DNA of 33,839 bases from Sediminibacterium goheungense (GCF_004361915.1 NZ_SNWP01000017.1:1-33839), one strand, 5' to 3'; positions 17,414 to 26,521 are shown, counted from the first letter of the stretch. Translations and numbers: made by a program. Notes: a model not told the origin generated them from the sequence alone.

Positions 17414-18178
17414 TTATGCTTTATTCAGGTATAACTCAAAAGTATCACCACGTAATCCAATACGCATCGCTTCAAGTGCTAGTATTTCGTGAGGGGCAAT
17501 ATTTCCAAGATTTACATTGCAGCCTATCAGTTCAAGAAAATACAGCTGCTGTGCTTTTTGAGGTGCTTCCCATATAATTTTTTCTTCCGGTATCTGTGTC
17601 AGAATTTCCTGTACCAGACCTTCCCGTACTTCACCGCTACCACGATAAATACCCACATTACCTGCTTCACGTGCTTCTGCAATTACATACGAAGAACCTG
17701 CTTCGAGTTCAGCACGCATCAGTTCGATCCATTTATAGGGAGGGATGATATGCGCAGCATCTTTACTTCCCACTTCGCTTAACACAGTACCGTGTTTGGT
17801 GAGTTTTTCAATATATCCGCATTTCTCTGCATGTGGAATACTGATAGAGCCATCACTTACCTCCATATAATTGATACCGTAATCCTTACACACACTGATG
17901 TAATCCTCAAACTGGTTACGGATCAGGAATGCCTCGAATAAGGTACCTCCAAAATAAATAGGGATATTATACGACTGGTATGCTTCAATTTTCGCACGCA
18001 GGTTTGGCGTAACAAATGAAGTACCAAAACCCAATTTAACGATATCTACATGCGGCCCGCCAACACTCATGAAATTATGGACTTCATTAATACTGAGTCC
18101 TTTATCCATCACCATTGTTAAACCGGAATTACGGGGCTGCTGCGTTCTTTCAGGAATCTGAGAAAGGTTAAAATTCAT
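17414..18178 (-). CDS. comA: Phosphosulfolactate synthase family protein (ComA-like)
   Basis: 254 residues from the ATG at 18178. A GTG at 18196 is in frame, but it sits 1 nt after a -7 promoter element and so is unlikely to be transcribed as a start. The family (PF02679) adds sulfite to phosphoenolpyruvate to give phosphosulfolactate in coenzyme M synthesis; it is a TIM barrel. Visible: VDIVKLGFGTSFVTP, IPIYFGGTLFEAFLI, INYMEVSDGSISIPHAEK, LSEVGSKDA, SYVIAEARE, IIWEAPQKAQQLYFLELIG, and VNLGNI. Bacteria lack coenzyme M in most cases, so the role may be in sulfonate or sulfonolipid metabolism (inference). The gene symbol follows the methanogen usage, not competence. Confidence 0.88.
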   Translation of the reverse strand: MNFNLSQIPERTQQPRNSGLTMVMDKGLSINEVHNFMSVGGPHVDIVKLGFGTSFVTPNLRAKIEAYQSYNIPIYFGGTLFEAFLIRNQFEDYISVCKDYGINYMEVSDGSISIPHAEKCGYIEKLTKHGTVLSEVGSKDAAHIIPPYKWIELMRAELEAGSSYVIAEAREAGNVGIYRGSGEVREGLVQEILTQIPEEKIIWEAPQKAQQLYFLELIGCNVNLGNIAPHEILALEAMRIGLRGDTFELYLNKA

Positions 18179-18197
18179 GTAGGTTGTTTTACGCACG

Positions 18198-18205
18198 CAA
18201 AAATA
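18198..18205 (-). promoter_or_regulatory. -7 promoter element of the comA-like/aroE operon
   Basis: The minus strand reads TATTTTTG, a match to TAnnTTTG. No good -33 TTTG is seen at the expected distance. It lies 19 nt before the ATG at 18178 and decides between the two possible starts. Confidence 0.5.
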
Positions 18206-18265
18206 AGTTAATCAGCGCATTTTGCGGTCGGCCTTTTCATGAATATGACAAACTAATGGTTTTAG

Positions 18266-19687
18266 TTAAATTTTTTTTCCTTTTTTGTAACGGGCCACGA
18301 TATCTACTACCTGGTTATTTTGAAGAATAGAAGGGTTGAGCTCAATGAATTTTTTTACCAGTCGTGGCGCTTTTTCCATGGCTTCTTCCAGTTTTAATAA
18401 TCCTTCTTTTGTTTTACCGGTTACAAATAGCATCGCACTGTGATAGAAATAGAACAGAGGTTTCCCATCCGTGGCTTTCAGTGCGGCAAGGCACTGTTCA
18501 ATTGCTTCATCATGAAAACCTGCCTTGATCAGGCAGCGGATCAAAGCTTCCCAGCCAGCTACATTTCTGGTTTTATAGCGTACTACCGTTCCGAAATACA
18601 GAATGGCATCTTTGTACTGGTGCAGGTTCATCTTACACTCACCCATGGCGAGATTGTATTCTGGAATGGAACGATGAATGCGCATGGCATTTTCAAGTTG
18701 CTTAATAGCACTTGCCCACTGCTCTTCCAGCATATAGGTAACTGCAATTTTATAATGCAGTTTACTATCATCAGGATTCAGGTGAACAGCTTTTTTATAA
18801 TGAAACCGAGCCTGAGCATAGTTACCCATTCTGTGATAACAATGTCCAATAGCTTCATAAATCACATCTTCCGGACGGGTGAGTTCCAATACTTTTTCCA
18901 AAACCTCAATAGCTTCCTTGTACTTACGCAAACGCAAGTAAGCGTCGCCCATATTTCGGTAGGCATAATCGAATTTTTCATCGATCGCTACTGCGTACTG
19001 ATAAGCATCAATCGCCTTCTCATACAATTTCAGCCCCTGATAAGCTGCAGCCAGGTTAAACCAGGCCAGCTCACTAAAAGGCTGTTCTTCAATGATACGC
19101 TGGTGCAATCGTATACTCTCTTCATTTCTACCGGTAAAGTCTGTCCAGAAGCAGATTTTATACAAAGCTTCTTCATTGGTCGGGTCTTCTTCCAATATCC
19201 ACTTCAGGCAATCAAACACTTTATCAAACTCTTCATAATCGTCATAAACATCTGCCAGTTCAAAAAGTAAATCTAGCCGCTCCTCCCCTTCAAACATCTC
19301 CAGAGCCGCTTCCAGTAATGCCACTGCCCTGGGCTGCTGGTCGAGTGCCAGATAGGCATCTGTTTTTAATATATAAAGATTAATATCGCTGCTATCATAC
19401 AGTTCAGCATTCTCCAATACATCCAGGGCTTCCTGATATTTACGGGATGCCAGCAGCAGGTCTGCCTTTTTAATCATTAACTGAGAGGAATAGGGATATT
19501 GTTCCAGACCCGTTTCCGCTGCCTCAAGTGCCTCATTAATATCATCTTTTTCATCATAATAATCTATAATACGTTCAAAAGCATCTTCTTCAATGAAGCT
19601 GTGCTGGCGGCCTGACTTAAGATTTTGATACTGTTGGAGGAGTTCTTTGAGGGCTTCTCTGTCTTCGCGGTACGGATTATCTCTCAT
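18266..19687 (-). CDS. Tetratricopeptide repeat protein
   Basis: 473 residues from the ATG at 19687; an in-frame TTG at 19732 would add 15 residues but is a poorer start. No signal peptide, so cytoplasmic. Nearly the whole length consists of TPR-like helix pairs, for example AWFNLAAAYQGLKLYEKAID, YAYRNMGDAYLRLRKYKEAI, YEAIGHCYHRMGNYAQARFH and LHYKIAVTYMLEEQWASAIK. The N-terminal third is acidic. TPR proteins are scaffolds for protein complexes; the partner cannot be told from sequence. It is upstream of the comA-like gene but has its own transcription start region. Confidence 0.92.
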   Translation of the reverse strand: MRDNPYREDREALKELLQQYQNLKSGRQHSFIEEDAFERIIDYYDEKDDINEALEAAETGLEQYPYSSQLMIKKADLLLASRKYQEALDVLENAELYDSSDINLYILKTDAYLALDQQPRAVALLEAALEMFEGEERLDLLFELADVYDDYEEFDKVFDCLKWILEEDPTNEEALYKICFWTDFTGRNEESIRLHQRIIEEQPFSELAWFNLAAAYQGLKLYEKAIDAYQYAVAIDEKFDYAYRNMGDAYLRLRKYKEAIEVLEKVLELTRPEDVIYEAIGHCYHRMGNYAQARFHYKKAVHLNPDDSKLHYKIAVTYMLEEQWASAIKQLENAMRIHRSIPEYNLAMGECKMNLHQYKDAILYFGTVVRYKTRNVAGWEALIRCLIKAGFHDEAIEQCLAALKATDGKPLFYFYHSAMLFVTGKTKEGLLKLEEAMEKAPRLVKKFIELNPSILQNNQVVDIVARYKKGKKI

Positions 19688-19783
19688 TTCAATGGGTTTA
19701 CCTAAAATAGGCTTAAAAAACCTTTTTTCCAAGATTTCCGTAACTTTTTTTACAACGAAACGTTAAGTTAATATAAAGCGAAT

Positions 19784-19814
19784 TGGTTTTTTATTAAATA
19801 AATGAATACCTTTG
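19784..19814 (+). promoter_or_regulatory. Promoter overlapping the upstream start of the 19820 gene
   Basis: TTGG (19784-19787) is followed after 19 nt by TACCTTTG (19807-19814). This -7 element lies inside the first codons of the longer frame starting at 19802, so that start is unlikely. The next ATG at 19820 lies only 5 nt after the element, which would make the mRNA leaderless or almost so. Confidence 0.5.
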
Positions 19815-19819
19815 TCCAA

Positions 19820-20176
19820 ATGACAGTCCGTAAACATACCCGAAAACTAGCGATTGCTACCCTCTTTGTGATGGGTGTGCAGCTGGCTTTTGCTGCGTTT
19901 ACGTTTACCGGCATTACAGAGAAAAAAGATAAAGGAAGCACATACACGCTGAAAAATATGCACCATTTTTCTGCCAAAGCTGTATCCTATGCTTCTTTGA
20001 AATATTCGCTGCACCTCAAAAACGGTGCACAAACTACCACACAATTAACTGATAAAAACGGTGTTGAAGTAACTTCTTTACTGAGCTATAATAATGGTAA
20101 TACCTCTTATGTTTACCCTTACAAGTTCAAAGTAAAAGTTCCCAAGTTCAAAACACCAGCTCCTGTTCAGCGATAA
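19820..20176 (+). CDS. Small secreted protein of unknown function
   Basis: 118 residues from the ATG at 19820 (the frame opens at 19802). The N-terminus MTVRKHTRKLAIATLFVMGV then QLAFAAF is a signal peptide or N-terminal anchor. The mature part is basic and Thr/Ser/Lys-rich: TGITEKKDKGSTYTLKNMHH, SLKYSLHLKNGAQTTTQL, ending YPYKFKVKVPKFKTPAPVQR. No known domain is recognised. It stands alone between divergent and convergent neighbours. The start choice rests on the promoter element and the signal peptide. Confidence 0.7.
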   Translation: MTVRKHTRKLAIATLFVMGVQLAFAAFTFTGITEKKDKGSTYTLKNMHHFSAKAVSYASLKYSLHLKNGAQTTTQLTDKNGVEVTSLLSYNNGNTSYVYPYKFKVKVPKFKTPAPVQR

Positions 20177-20218
20177 TTTTACTTTTCCTGTTTCCTGTAC
20201 CTTGTATCCTTTTGAATT
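20177..20218. repeat. Heptad repeat element B (unit about TTTCCTG)
   Basis: In strict 7-bp register the plus strand reads TTTTACT, TTTCCTG, TTTCCTG, TACCTTG, TATCCTT, TTGAATT. It begins directly after the stop codon of the plus-strand gene and fills the space to the convergent gene ending at 20225. No inverted half is visible. Confidence 0.55.
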
Positions 20219-20224
20219 ATATGC

Positions 20225-20857
20225 TTAATTGAGCATTCGGTATCCACTTGTAGGTATATCAAATCTTGAAGCCGCAACAGGATTGAAGTTAATCTGAGAC
20301 GCTGTGTATTTTATTTTTCTGCTTTCACCTTCAGTAGATTCATACTCCAGTACAAAACCCGGTACATCTTTAAACTGGTATTCAAATTCCTTTACAGAGG
20401 GCATAATATTCGTAGCATAGAAAACAGTCAAACTGGTGCCATCAGTAAGTTCGAGGATCATTTTCTTACATTCATATCCCAGTATCACTTTGGTATCATC
20501 ACTTTTAACAAGTTTCATATTAGCATATCGGGTATGTTCTGCCGCCCATTTAGCCTGATCAAGACGCGTCATAAATTTATTGGCCCCTATGGTTCGCAAA
20601 ATGGTAGCAGTAGCTGTATTCTTATTATAAATGACAGACTGTGAAAATGACGGGCTATTAAGATCTGTACGGCTATTGATCCCTTTAATATAAACGGTTT
20701 TTGAAGTTGCCTTAAGCGTGGCAGCTATTTCAGCATCCAGACTATTATCATCAAGTGAAATGGTATATACGGCCGTACATTCAGCCACTACTCTTTGCTG
20801 TGCATCCAACGATATACAGAAAAGCAGCAATAAAGCGGGGATCATCATTCTTTTCAT
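20225..20857 (-). CDS. Secreted protein, DUF4412/GLPGLI-like
   Basis: 210 residues with a signal peptide (MKRMMIPALLLLFCISLDAQ). The body is beta-rich with KVILGYECKKMILELTDGTS, LTVFYATNIMPSVKEFEYQF, and a FKDVPGFVLEYE segment that occupies the place of the GLPGLI motif in that Bacteroidota family. It ends with RFDIPTSGYRMLN. Such proteins are periplasmic or surface-exposed and of unknown function. It follows yidC but is separated from it by a terminator. Confidence 0.85.
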   Translation of the reverse strand: MKRMMIPALLLLFCISLDAQQRVVAECTAVYTISLDDNSLDAEIAATLKATSKTVYIKGINSRTDLNSPSFSQSVIYNKNTATATILRTIGANKFMTRLDQAKWAAEHTRYANMKLVKSDDTKVILGYECKKMILELTDGTSLTVFYATNIMPSVKEFEYQFKDVPGFVLEYESTEGESRKIKYTASQINFNPVAASRFDIPTSGYRMLN

Positions 20858-20903
20858 ACAACCTGTTTAAGTAAACTAATACAATTCCGTGCCAATGTTA
20901 ATG

Positions 20904-20929
20904 AAAAAGCCCCGCAACAAGTGCAGGGC
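20904..20929 (-). terminator. Terminator after yidC
   Basis: On the minus strand GCCCTGCA pairs with TTGCGGGGC (one G-T pair) and is followed by TTTTT. It begins 30 nt after the yidC stop. Confidence 0.8.
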
Positions 20930-20958
20930 CTTAAGAAAAATATCATTTAACAAAACGC

Positions 20959-22806
20959 TTACTTATTGCGTTTCTGGTTTTTATCCTTCATATCCTGCAG
21001 TTTTTTCTGACTTTCCATCATCTGTTCATAACGTTCCTGCCATTTACTCTTCTTTTTAGGTGCTTTTCGCTTCTCGTCGATTTTAGCCAGTATCTGATCA
21101 TGATTAATGATATAATTCTGAATCACAAACTGTAAACCGAGTGTTACCAGGTTTGAAACGGTATAATACCAGGTTAACGCCGATGGCAACCTGTTAAAAA
21201 TGAACAATAACATAAAGGGGAAAATATAGGGCATATACTTCAGCATAGGATTATCCTGTGTTGGTGTCATGCTCATATTATATATCGAAATCAGGAAACT
21301 GGTTACAACAGCTGTAATTGTGAATAAGCTGATATGATCCCCAAAACCCAAAGGAATCGAGAACGGTAAAGTTGCAATCACGTCATAGGAAGACAGGTCA
21401 TCACTCCACAGGAAAGACTGTCCACGGAGTGAAATATTTGCATTAAAGAAACTATACAAGGCGAAGAAGATCGGGATCTGCAATAAAGCCGGGATACAAC
21501 CACCTAATGGATTTACACCTGCTTCACGGAACAATTTCATCTGCTCCATCGCAAAACCTTGTTTATCATCACCAAACTTTGCACGCATAGTATCCAGTTC
21601 CGGTCTCAAAGCTTTCATTTTAGCGCCACTTAGGTAGCTGCTATAGGTAAGCGGTGAGGTAACCAAACGTATAAAGAGGGTTAATAAAAGTACCACCCAT
21701 CCGAAATTGGTAACAAAGCCGGCAAAGAAATCAAATACCGGCATGATGATGTATTTGTTAATCGGTCTTACGAAAGAATACATATCCCTACCCAGATTCA
21801 CAATACGATCCATTTCAGGTGCCTGCTTCTTAAGTATCTCATAATCACTGGGACCGAAATACAGCTGGAAGGGTGCATTTACTGAAGCCGCTACCGGCAA
21901 TTTCATCTGCAGGTTAGTTTCGGCTGTTGCCAGTGCATGTGTTGAATCGGTTTTACGCTGCCAGTTTACCTGACCGTTGGTGAAGCCGTTTTTTGCAATC
22001 AGGGTACTATTAAAAAACTGCTGTACCACACTTACCCACTGAACACTCTCTTCAAATTTCTTTTCATTATTAGCTGAAATATAATCGAACTCATTCCCTT
22101 CTGAAAAACAGATATTCGACATCTGTCTTTCATACTCCGCAGAACGTTCCATTTGAGAGGTTTCGATATTCCATTTTATATTTAATAAACCCTGACTCAG
22201 CAACTTATCAGCACCCGTTAAGGATACGTTCCAATCAATCATATACGCATCAGGCAGCATAGTATACTGATGTACTACCTGCTGACCATTGCTGGCAGAT
22301 AAGGTGAAAGTAATGACCTGTGAGCCATCTGCTTTTTTCACCGGTTCTGTACCTGTAAAAAACAAATCAGTAGTGCTGGCAGATTGATTGGCACCTGTAT
22401 TAATGCTATAACCCAGATTCGCCTTATCTGTCAGTACGACTGCACTGCTATCGGGTTTATGATACTTTTTAAGTTGAACTGATTTTACCTGACCACCTTT
22501 ATTGGTGAAAACCACTTTCATCAGGTTATTCTCCACTGTAATCAGGGATTCTGTTCCGATCGCTGCGGTTGTAAAATCACCGGCCAGTGCTGCCCTGCTG
22601 GCAGAGTCTCTCTTCAGAGAATCCAGTTGCATGGTTGCACTATCTACTATCGGGCGCTTTGCTGCATTTACCCGGGCGAGTGAATCCTCCTGTTTTTTCT
22701 TTATTTCCAGAATGGCAGATTGCTGCTTATTACTGTACCAGAAATACAAAAAGAACAAAATACCCAGTAAAACAAAACCAATGACCGTATTCTTGTCCGT
22801 CTTCAT
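20959..22806 (-). CDS. yidC: Membrane protein insertase YidC/Oxa1
   Basis: 615 residues, the length of Gram-negative YidC. It inserts and folds inner-membrane proteins alone or with SecYEG. An N-terminal membrane anchor (VIGFVLLGILFFLYFWYSN) precedes a large periplasmic domain (about 60-350). The conserved five-helix core follows, with FGWVVLLLTLFIRLVTSPLT, the GGCIPALLQIPIFFALYSFF signature, and the final helices IFPFMLLFIFNRLPSALTWY and NLVTLGLQFVIQNYII. The C-terminal tail is strongly basic (KRKAPKKKSKW..., KDKNQKRNK), as expected for ribosome contact. Confidence 0.97.
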   Translation of the reverse strand: MKTDKNTVIGFVLLGILFFLYFWYSNKQQSAILEIKKKQEDSLARVNAAKRPIVDSATMQLDSLKRDSASRAALAGDFTTAAIGTESLITVENNLMKVVFTNKGGQVKSVQLKKYHKPDSSAVVLTDKANLGYSINTGANQSASTTDLFFTGTEPVKKADGSQVITFTLSASNGQQVVHQYTMLPDAYMIDWNVSLTGADKLLSQGLLNIKWNIETSQMERSAEYERQMSNICFSEGNEFDYISANNEKKFEESVQWVSVVQQFFNSTLIAKNGFTNGQVNWQRKTDSTHALATAETNLQMKLPVAASVNAPFQLYFGPSDYEILKKQAPEMDRIVNLGRDMYSFVRPINKYIIMPVFDFFAGFVTNFGWVVLLLTLFIRLVTSPLTYSSYLSGAKMKALRPELDTMRAKFGDDKQGFAMEQMKLFREAGVNPLGGCIPALLQIPIFFALYSFFNANISLRGQSFLWSDDLSSYDVIATLPFSIPLGFGDHISLFTITAVVTSFLISIYNMSMTPTQDNPMLKYMPYIFPFMLLFIFNRLPSALTWYYTVSNLVTLGLQFVIQNYIINHDQILAKIDEKRKAPKKKSKWQERYEQMMESQKKLQDMKDKNQKRNK

Positions 22807-22825
22807 ACTAATTTTTATTGAGGGG

Positions 22826-22833
22826 CAAAGGTA
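22826..22833 (-). promoter_or_regulatory. -7 promoter element of yidC
   Basis: The minus strand reads TACCTTTG, identical to the rpsL -7 element. It lies 19 nt before the yidC ATG. The -33 position shows no TTTG. Confidence 0.45.
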
Positions 22834-22999
22834 ATATTTGCGGGGAAGATTAGTGCGCTAAGTTTCCCCACGTTAAAATAGACACAAAAAGGGCCAAAAT
22901 ATTACAAAAACCGCAAAATGGTTGTTTCTTTATCCTCTCTCAACTCAACCACAGACAGGGATTTCCAACTTCTACCCATTTACGATTCAAACCCTTTCT

Positions 23000-24199
23000 A
23001 TGCTGGAAAAAACACAAGCCCTTTCCGATGGGGAAACCAATGCCCCTACCCGATTGCAGCAATTACTATGGTGGTTAGCCACTGCTGAAAAAGAACTGCT
23101 GAATACCTGCGTTATCGACCGAAACCGGTATGCGATTGTAGGCATGACCGTTATGGGTACCTGGCTCTTTGCCACCCTGGCCTGGACCTATTTTTTTTCT
23201 ACAGTTACCGGTTCATGGATAGCTGCCATATTGTTAGGCATTTTCATGGGTGGTATTATATTATCGATCGACCGCGCCCTTATTAAAGGCATTTCAGGAA
23301 ATAGTAAGAAAAAAGCCATTCCCCTGCTTTTTCGTACCCTGCTTGCCTTAACCATCGGCATATTTATGGCGCAACCAGCGCTATTGTACCTCTTTGATAA
23401 AGAAATTAAAGTACAGGTTTCAATTGATAATGAACAGAGAAAAAAAGAAAAGAGAGCCAGTCAGGATTCTGTATATGCTTCCACGAAAAAAGAACTCACA
23501 GACCAGCGAAACCAGTTACAACTTCAGTTGAATACACGATATGCAGAAGTGAGTGCTGCGCGTGATAGCTTTATCAGTGAAACAGATGGTACAGGTGGCA
23601 GCCGTAAAATAGGATTGAAAGATATTGCACAAACCAAGGAAAGAGCATACCTGCAACTGGATGCCAACTACAAAACTCTGGAGAATCAGTTACAGCCGCA
23701 AATCACCCGGGTCGACAGTCAGTTACTGGTACTGGAAAAAAACATACAACAGGAACAGGCTCATTTTGAAGCTTTACTAAACAATGGTTTTATAACCCGC
23801 ATCGAAGCACTCAACAACCTCGTGAACAATAACAACTCCGTTGCTTACCGCTATTATTTACTGGTTGCCATTTTAATGCTGATTGAACTGATGCCTGTGA
23901 TTGCCAAAACATTATTACCAGATGGCAGTTACGATGAAAAAGTGCGCCTGCGGGAAGCCCTTGAAAAAGAACTCACCCTGAAAAATCATGAGCGGGAACT
24001 GGCTCTCAAAGAACTGCACAATCAATCTGCCTTTGAACAGGATACCCAGTTCATAAAAGATGCCCTAAAAGAAGCTGACTCCGAACGAAGAAAAAAAATG
24101 AAAGAGCAAATAACATCCTGGCAAACCGGTAATAACAGTACCCTTGATGCTACCTGGCAGAAAATGAAACGAGATACATTTTTACAGCAGGAAGAGTAG
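23000..24199 (+). CDS. DUF4407 membrane protein
   Basis: 399 residues from the ATG at 23000. The frame extends upstream to a TTG at 22922, but that segment has no family features. DUF4407 proteins have an N-terminal pair of membrane helices (here YAIVGMTVMGTWLFATLAWT and GSWIAAILLGIFMGGIILSI), the conserved IDRALIKG, and a third helix (LLALTIGIFMAQPALLYLFD). A long coiled coil follows (about 170-310: KKELTDQRNQLQLQLNTRYA...), then a fourth helix (YYLLVAILMLIELMPVIAKT) and a charged helical tail. Function unknown. It is a single-gene unit divergent from yidC. Confidence 0.9.
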   Translation: MLEKTQALSDGETNAPTRLQQLLWWLATAEKELLNTCVIDRNRYAIVGMTVMGTWLFATLAWTYFFSTVTGSWIAAILLGIFMGGIILSIDRALIKGISGNSKKKAIPLLFRTLLALTIGIFMAQPALLYLFDKEIKVQVSIDNEQRKKEKRASQDSVYASTKKELTDQRNQLQLQLNTRYAEVSAARDSFISETDGTGGSRKIGLKDIAQTKERAYLQLDANYKTLENQLQPQITRVDSQLLVLEKNIQQEQAHFEALLNNGFITRIEALNNLVNNNNSVAYRYYLLVAILMLIELMPVIAKTLLPDGSYDEKVRLREALEKELTLKNHERELALKELHNQSAFEQDTQFIKDALKEADSERRKKMKEQITSWQTGNNSTLDATWQKMKRDTFLQQEE

Positions 24200-24306
24200 A
24201 GAAGAAAATAAGAAATAAGAAATAAGGAACAGAGAAAGTAATTCACATACTTATTTCTTATTCCTTATTCCTTATTTCTTATTTCTTATTTCTTATTCCT
24301 CATTTC
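24200..24306. repeat. Heptad repeat element C (unit about AATAAGA), inverted
   Basis: The left half is purine-rich in 7-bp steps (AATAAGA, AATAAGA, AATAAGG, AACAGAG). The right half is its imperfect reverse complement (TTATTTC, TTATTCC, TTATTCC, TTATTTC and so on, about nine units). It occupies the whole gap between convergent genes. Positions 24219-24239 are identical over 21 bp to 29435-29455 in element D. Confidence 0.8.
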
Positions 24307-26499
24307 TTATCTTCCTCCTGGCGGACAATACTGTTTCAGAAAACGGGTATAGAGTTGAGACAGGTGTTGCGTGGTGCCTTTTCCTTCAGAGATCCCGTGT
24401 GAACGATTGGGATAACTCATCAGCTGGAACTGTTTACCATGCGCAACAAGTTCATTGATCAGCATTTCCGCATTGTTGTAATGTACATTATCATCGCCTG
24501 TACCATGTATATATAGCAGGTTACCTTTCAGGTTTTTAGCATAGGTAATAGGTGACCCATCTATAAAGTCTTTCCTGTTTTCCTGTGGAAGCCCCATGTA
24601 TCTTTCCTGATAAATATTATCATAGGTTAACTGATTGGCAACGGCAGCAATGGATATTCCGGTTTTATAAATTTCAGGGTATTGAAAAAGAAGGTTCAGT
24701 GTTGCCGAACCTCCGCCACTCCATCCCCAAACAGCTACACGGCTTGTATCGATATATCCCCATTTAAAAATTTCTTTAGCAGCCATGGCCTGGTCGCGTA
24801 TGTTGATAAGACCAACCTTACGATAAATACTCTTGCGCCACTCTTTTCCTTTTGGCACAGGTGTACCTCTGTTATCTACTGTAATATAGATATAACCATC
24901 ATCGGCCATATTACCTGCATAGAGCCTATTACTACCTGCACCATACTGATCTTTAACATTGGCACCCGCTGGCTCTGTGTACACAAAAAATACGACCGGA
25001 TATTTTTTGGCTGGATCAAAATTTTTAGGTTTTACCATCCAGCCATCCATTTCAACACCATCTGTTGTTTTTACTTTGAAAAATTCAAGGCTGGATGCTG
25101 ATTTATTCGATTTAGCTAATGCCTCATTTACTTTGTTTCCATCAATCGGCTTGTGCCCATCAAGCAACACCCATTCTCTGGTATTAGGTGTATAGTAGTT
25201 AGAAAAACTATGCTGTGCATAGGCACCAGTGGGAGATACCATATAATTATGCGTTCCGGGCTGATTGGCCGGCGTAAGTCTTTCTGCAATGCCCGATCCA
25301 TCCAGCCTCGTACGGTATAAATATTTTTGTGTGGCATTTTCTGGTGATGCCGCAAAATATACATAACCGTTTTTTTCGTCAATTGCATGCAGATCAATTA
25401 CATCGTAGTTCCCTTTTGTGATCAGGGTTTCTTTTTTACCATCGATCGATATACGGTACAAATGGCGCCATCCATCTTTTTCAGAAGCCCATAAAAACTC
25501 CTGTCCATTATTCAGCCAATCCCATCCACCATAATCATAATCATTATCCCATTCGCCAACTGTACTGATCCAGGCTTCTTCTTTTTCCTGATAAATAGAT
25601 TTCGAAGCCCCTGTTACAATATCGCACAACATCAGGTCGGTCTGGTTTTGTTTGCGGTTCATGTGTTGAATGATCAACTGTTTCGGATTACTCCATTCCA
25701 TTCTTGGTACATAAGATTGCAACACTGGATCCGTTGGAATGGTCATCCATTTTTGCGAACGGGTATCAACATTCACAACGCCAATTTTATAAGGAGAGGG
25801 CGATTCTCCGGCAGATGGATATTCAACCGGAATAGCAAATGAGTAAATAGAATCTGTAGTATTCAACATCAGGTAATCTTTGGTAGCTGCTGCATCAATT
25901 TGCCAGAAAGCAATATGCTTACCGTCAGGACTCCACCTGAACCCGTCTCTCGCTCCAAATTCTTCTTCGTATACCCAGTCAAAAGTGCCATTAATCAATT
26001 TCCTGTTACCATTTTTGGTAAGTGCGGCCACCGAACCGTTTTTCAAATCTTCAACATATACATTGTATTCACTTACATACGCTACTTTTTTACCGTCAGG
26101 AGAAAACTTGGCAAACATGAGCGATGAAGCCGGACGACCTTTACCCAATTGTTTGAGTTGCTTACTGTTCAGATCCAATAGCCAATAATCTCCTTTGGTA
26201 TCATAACGCCATACCTTTTTTGTATTGGTATAAATCATTACCTGCTGATTATCGGGCGAAAAGAAAAAATTACGAACAGACAAAGGTGTAGAACTGCCTG
26301 AAGGTATCAGCTGATTTTGAGTAACGATGGTTGTTTTTGTAAATCCGGGTAATTGAGTAAGTACGATATTGCCATTCTCTACTGCAAAATAACCGGCACC
26401 GTCTTTTGACCAATGAATACCGCCCGGAGGTTGGGCCATAAGGGTATTCATGAGCAGGAAACATATAAGGAAGCCAATCCCTGTATAATTTTTTCGCAT
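24307..26499 (-). CDS. Secreted dipeptidyl peptidase IV (S9B)
   Basis: 730 residues with a signal peptide (to about residue 22, ...LMAQ). DPP IV removes Xaa-Pro dipeptides from peptide N-termini in the periplasm or outside. The N-terminal beta-propeller (about 30-470) carries the EE substrate-anchoring motif in WVYEEEFGARDGFRWSPDG. The C-terminal alpha/beta-hydrolase has the triad Ser594 (WGWSGGGSA), Asp669 (HGTGDDNVH) and His701 (RSHGIS). The gene follows the pyrG terminator and has its own probable promoter. Confidence 0.96.
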   Translation of the reverse strand: MRKNYTGIGFLICFLLMNTLMAQPPGGIHWSKDGAGYFAVENGNIVLTQLPGFTKTTIVTQNQLIPSGSSTPLSVRNFFFSPDNQQVMIYTNTKKVWRYDTKGDYWLLDLNSKQLKQLGKGRPASSLMFAKFSPDGKKVAYVSEYNVYVEDLKNGSVAALTKNGNRKLINGTFDWVYEEEFGARDGFRWSPDGKHIAFWQIDAAATKDYLMLNTTDSIYSFAIPVEYPSAGESPSPYKIGVVNVDTRSQKWMTIPTDPVLQSYVPRMEWSNPKQLIIQHMNRKQNQTDLMLCDIVTGASKSIYQEKEEAWISTVGEWDNDYDYGGWDWLNNGQEFLWASEKDGWRHLYRISIDGKKETLITKGNYDVIDLHAIDEKNGYVYFAASPENATQKYLYRTRLDGSGIAERLTPANQPGTHNYMVSPTGAYAQHSFSNYYTPNTREWVLLDGHKPIDGNKVNEALAKSNKSASSLEFFKVKTTDGVEMDGWMVKPKNFDPAKKYPVVFFVYTEPAGANVKDQYGAGSNRLYAGNMADDGYIYITVDNRGTPVPKGKEWRKSIYRKVGLINIRDQAMAAKEIFKWGYIDTSRVAVWGWSGGGSATLNLLFQYPEIYKTGISIAAVANQLTYDNIYQERYMGLPQENRKDFIDGSPITYAKNLKGNLLYIHGTGDDNVHYNNAEMLINELVAHGKQFQLMSYPNRSHGISEGKGTTQHLSQLYTRFLKQYCPPGGR

Positions 26500-26521
26500 T
26501 TGTAATTGAGTTTTAATAACT

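Noticed and set aside
18440..19270. A 276-residue plus-strand frame
   Set aside because: It is antisense to the TPR gene, whose repeats and codon pattern are clear.
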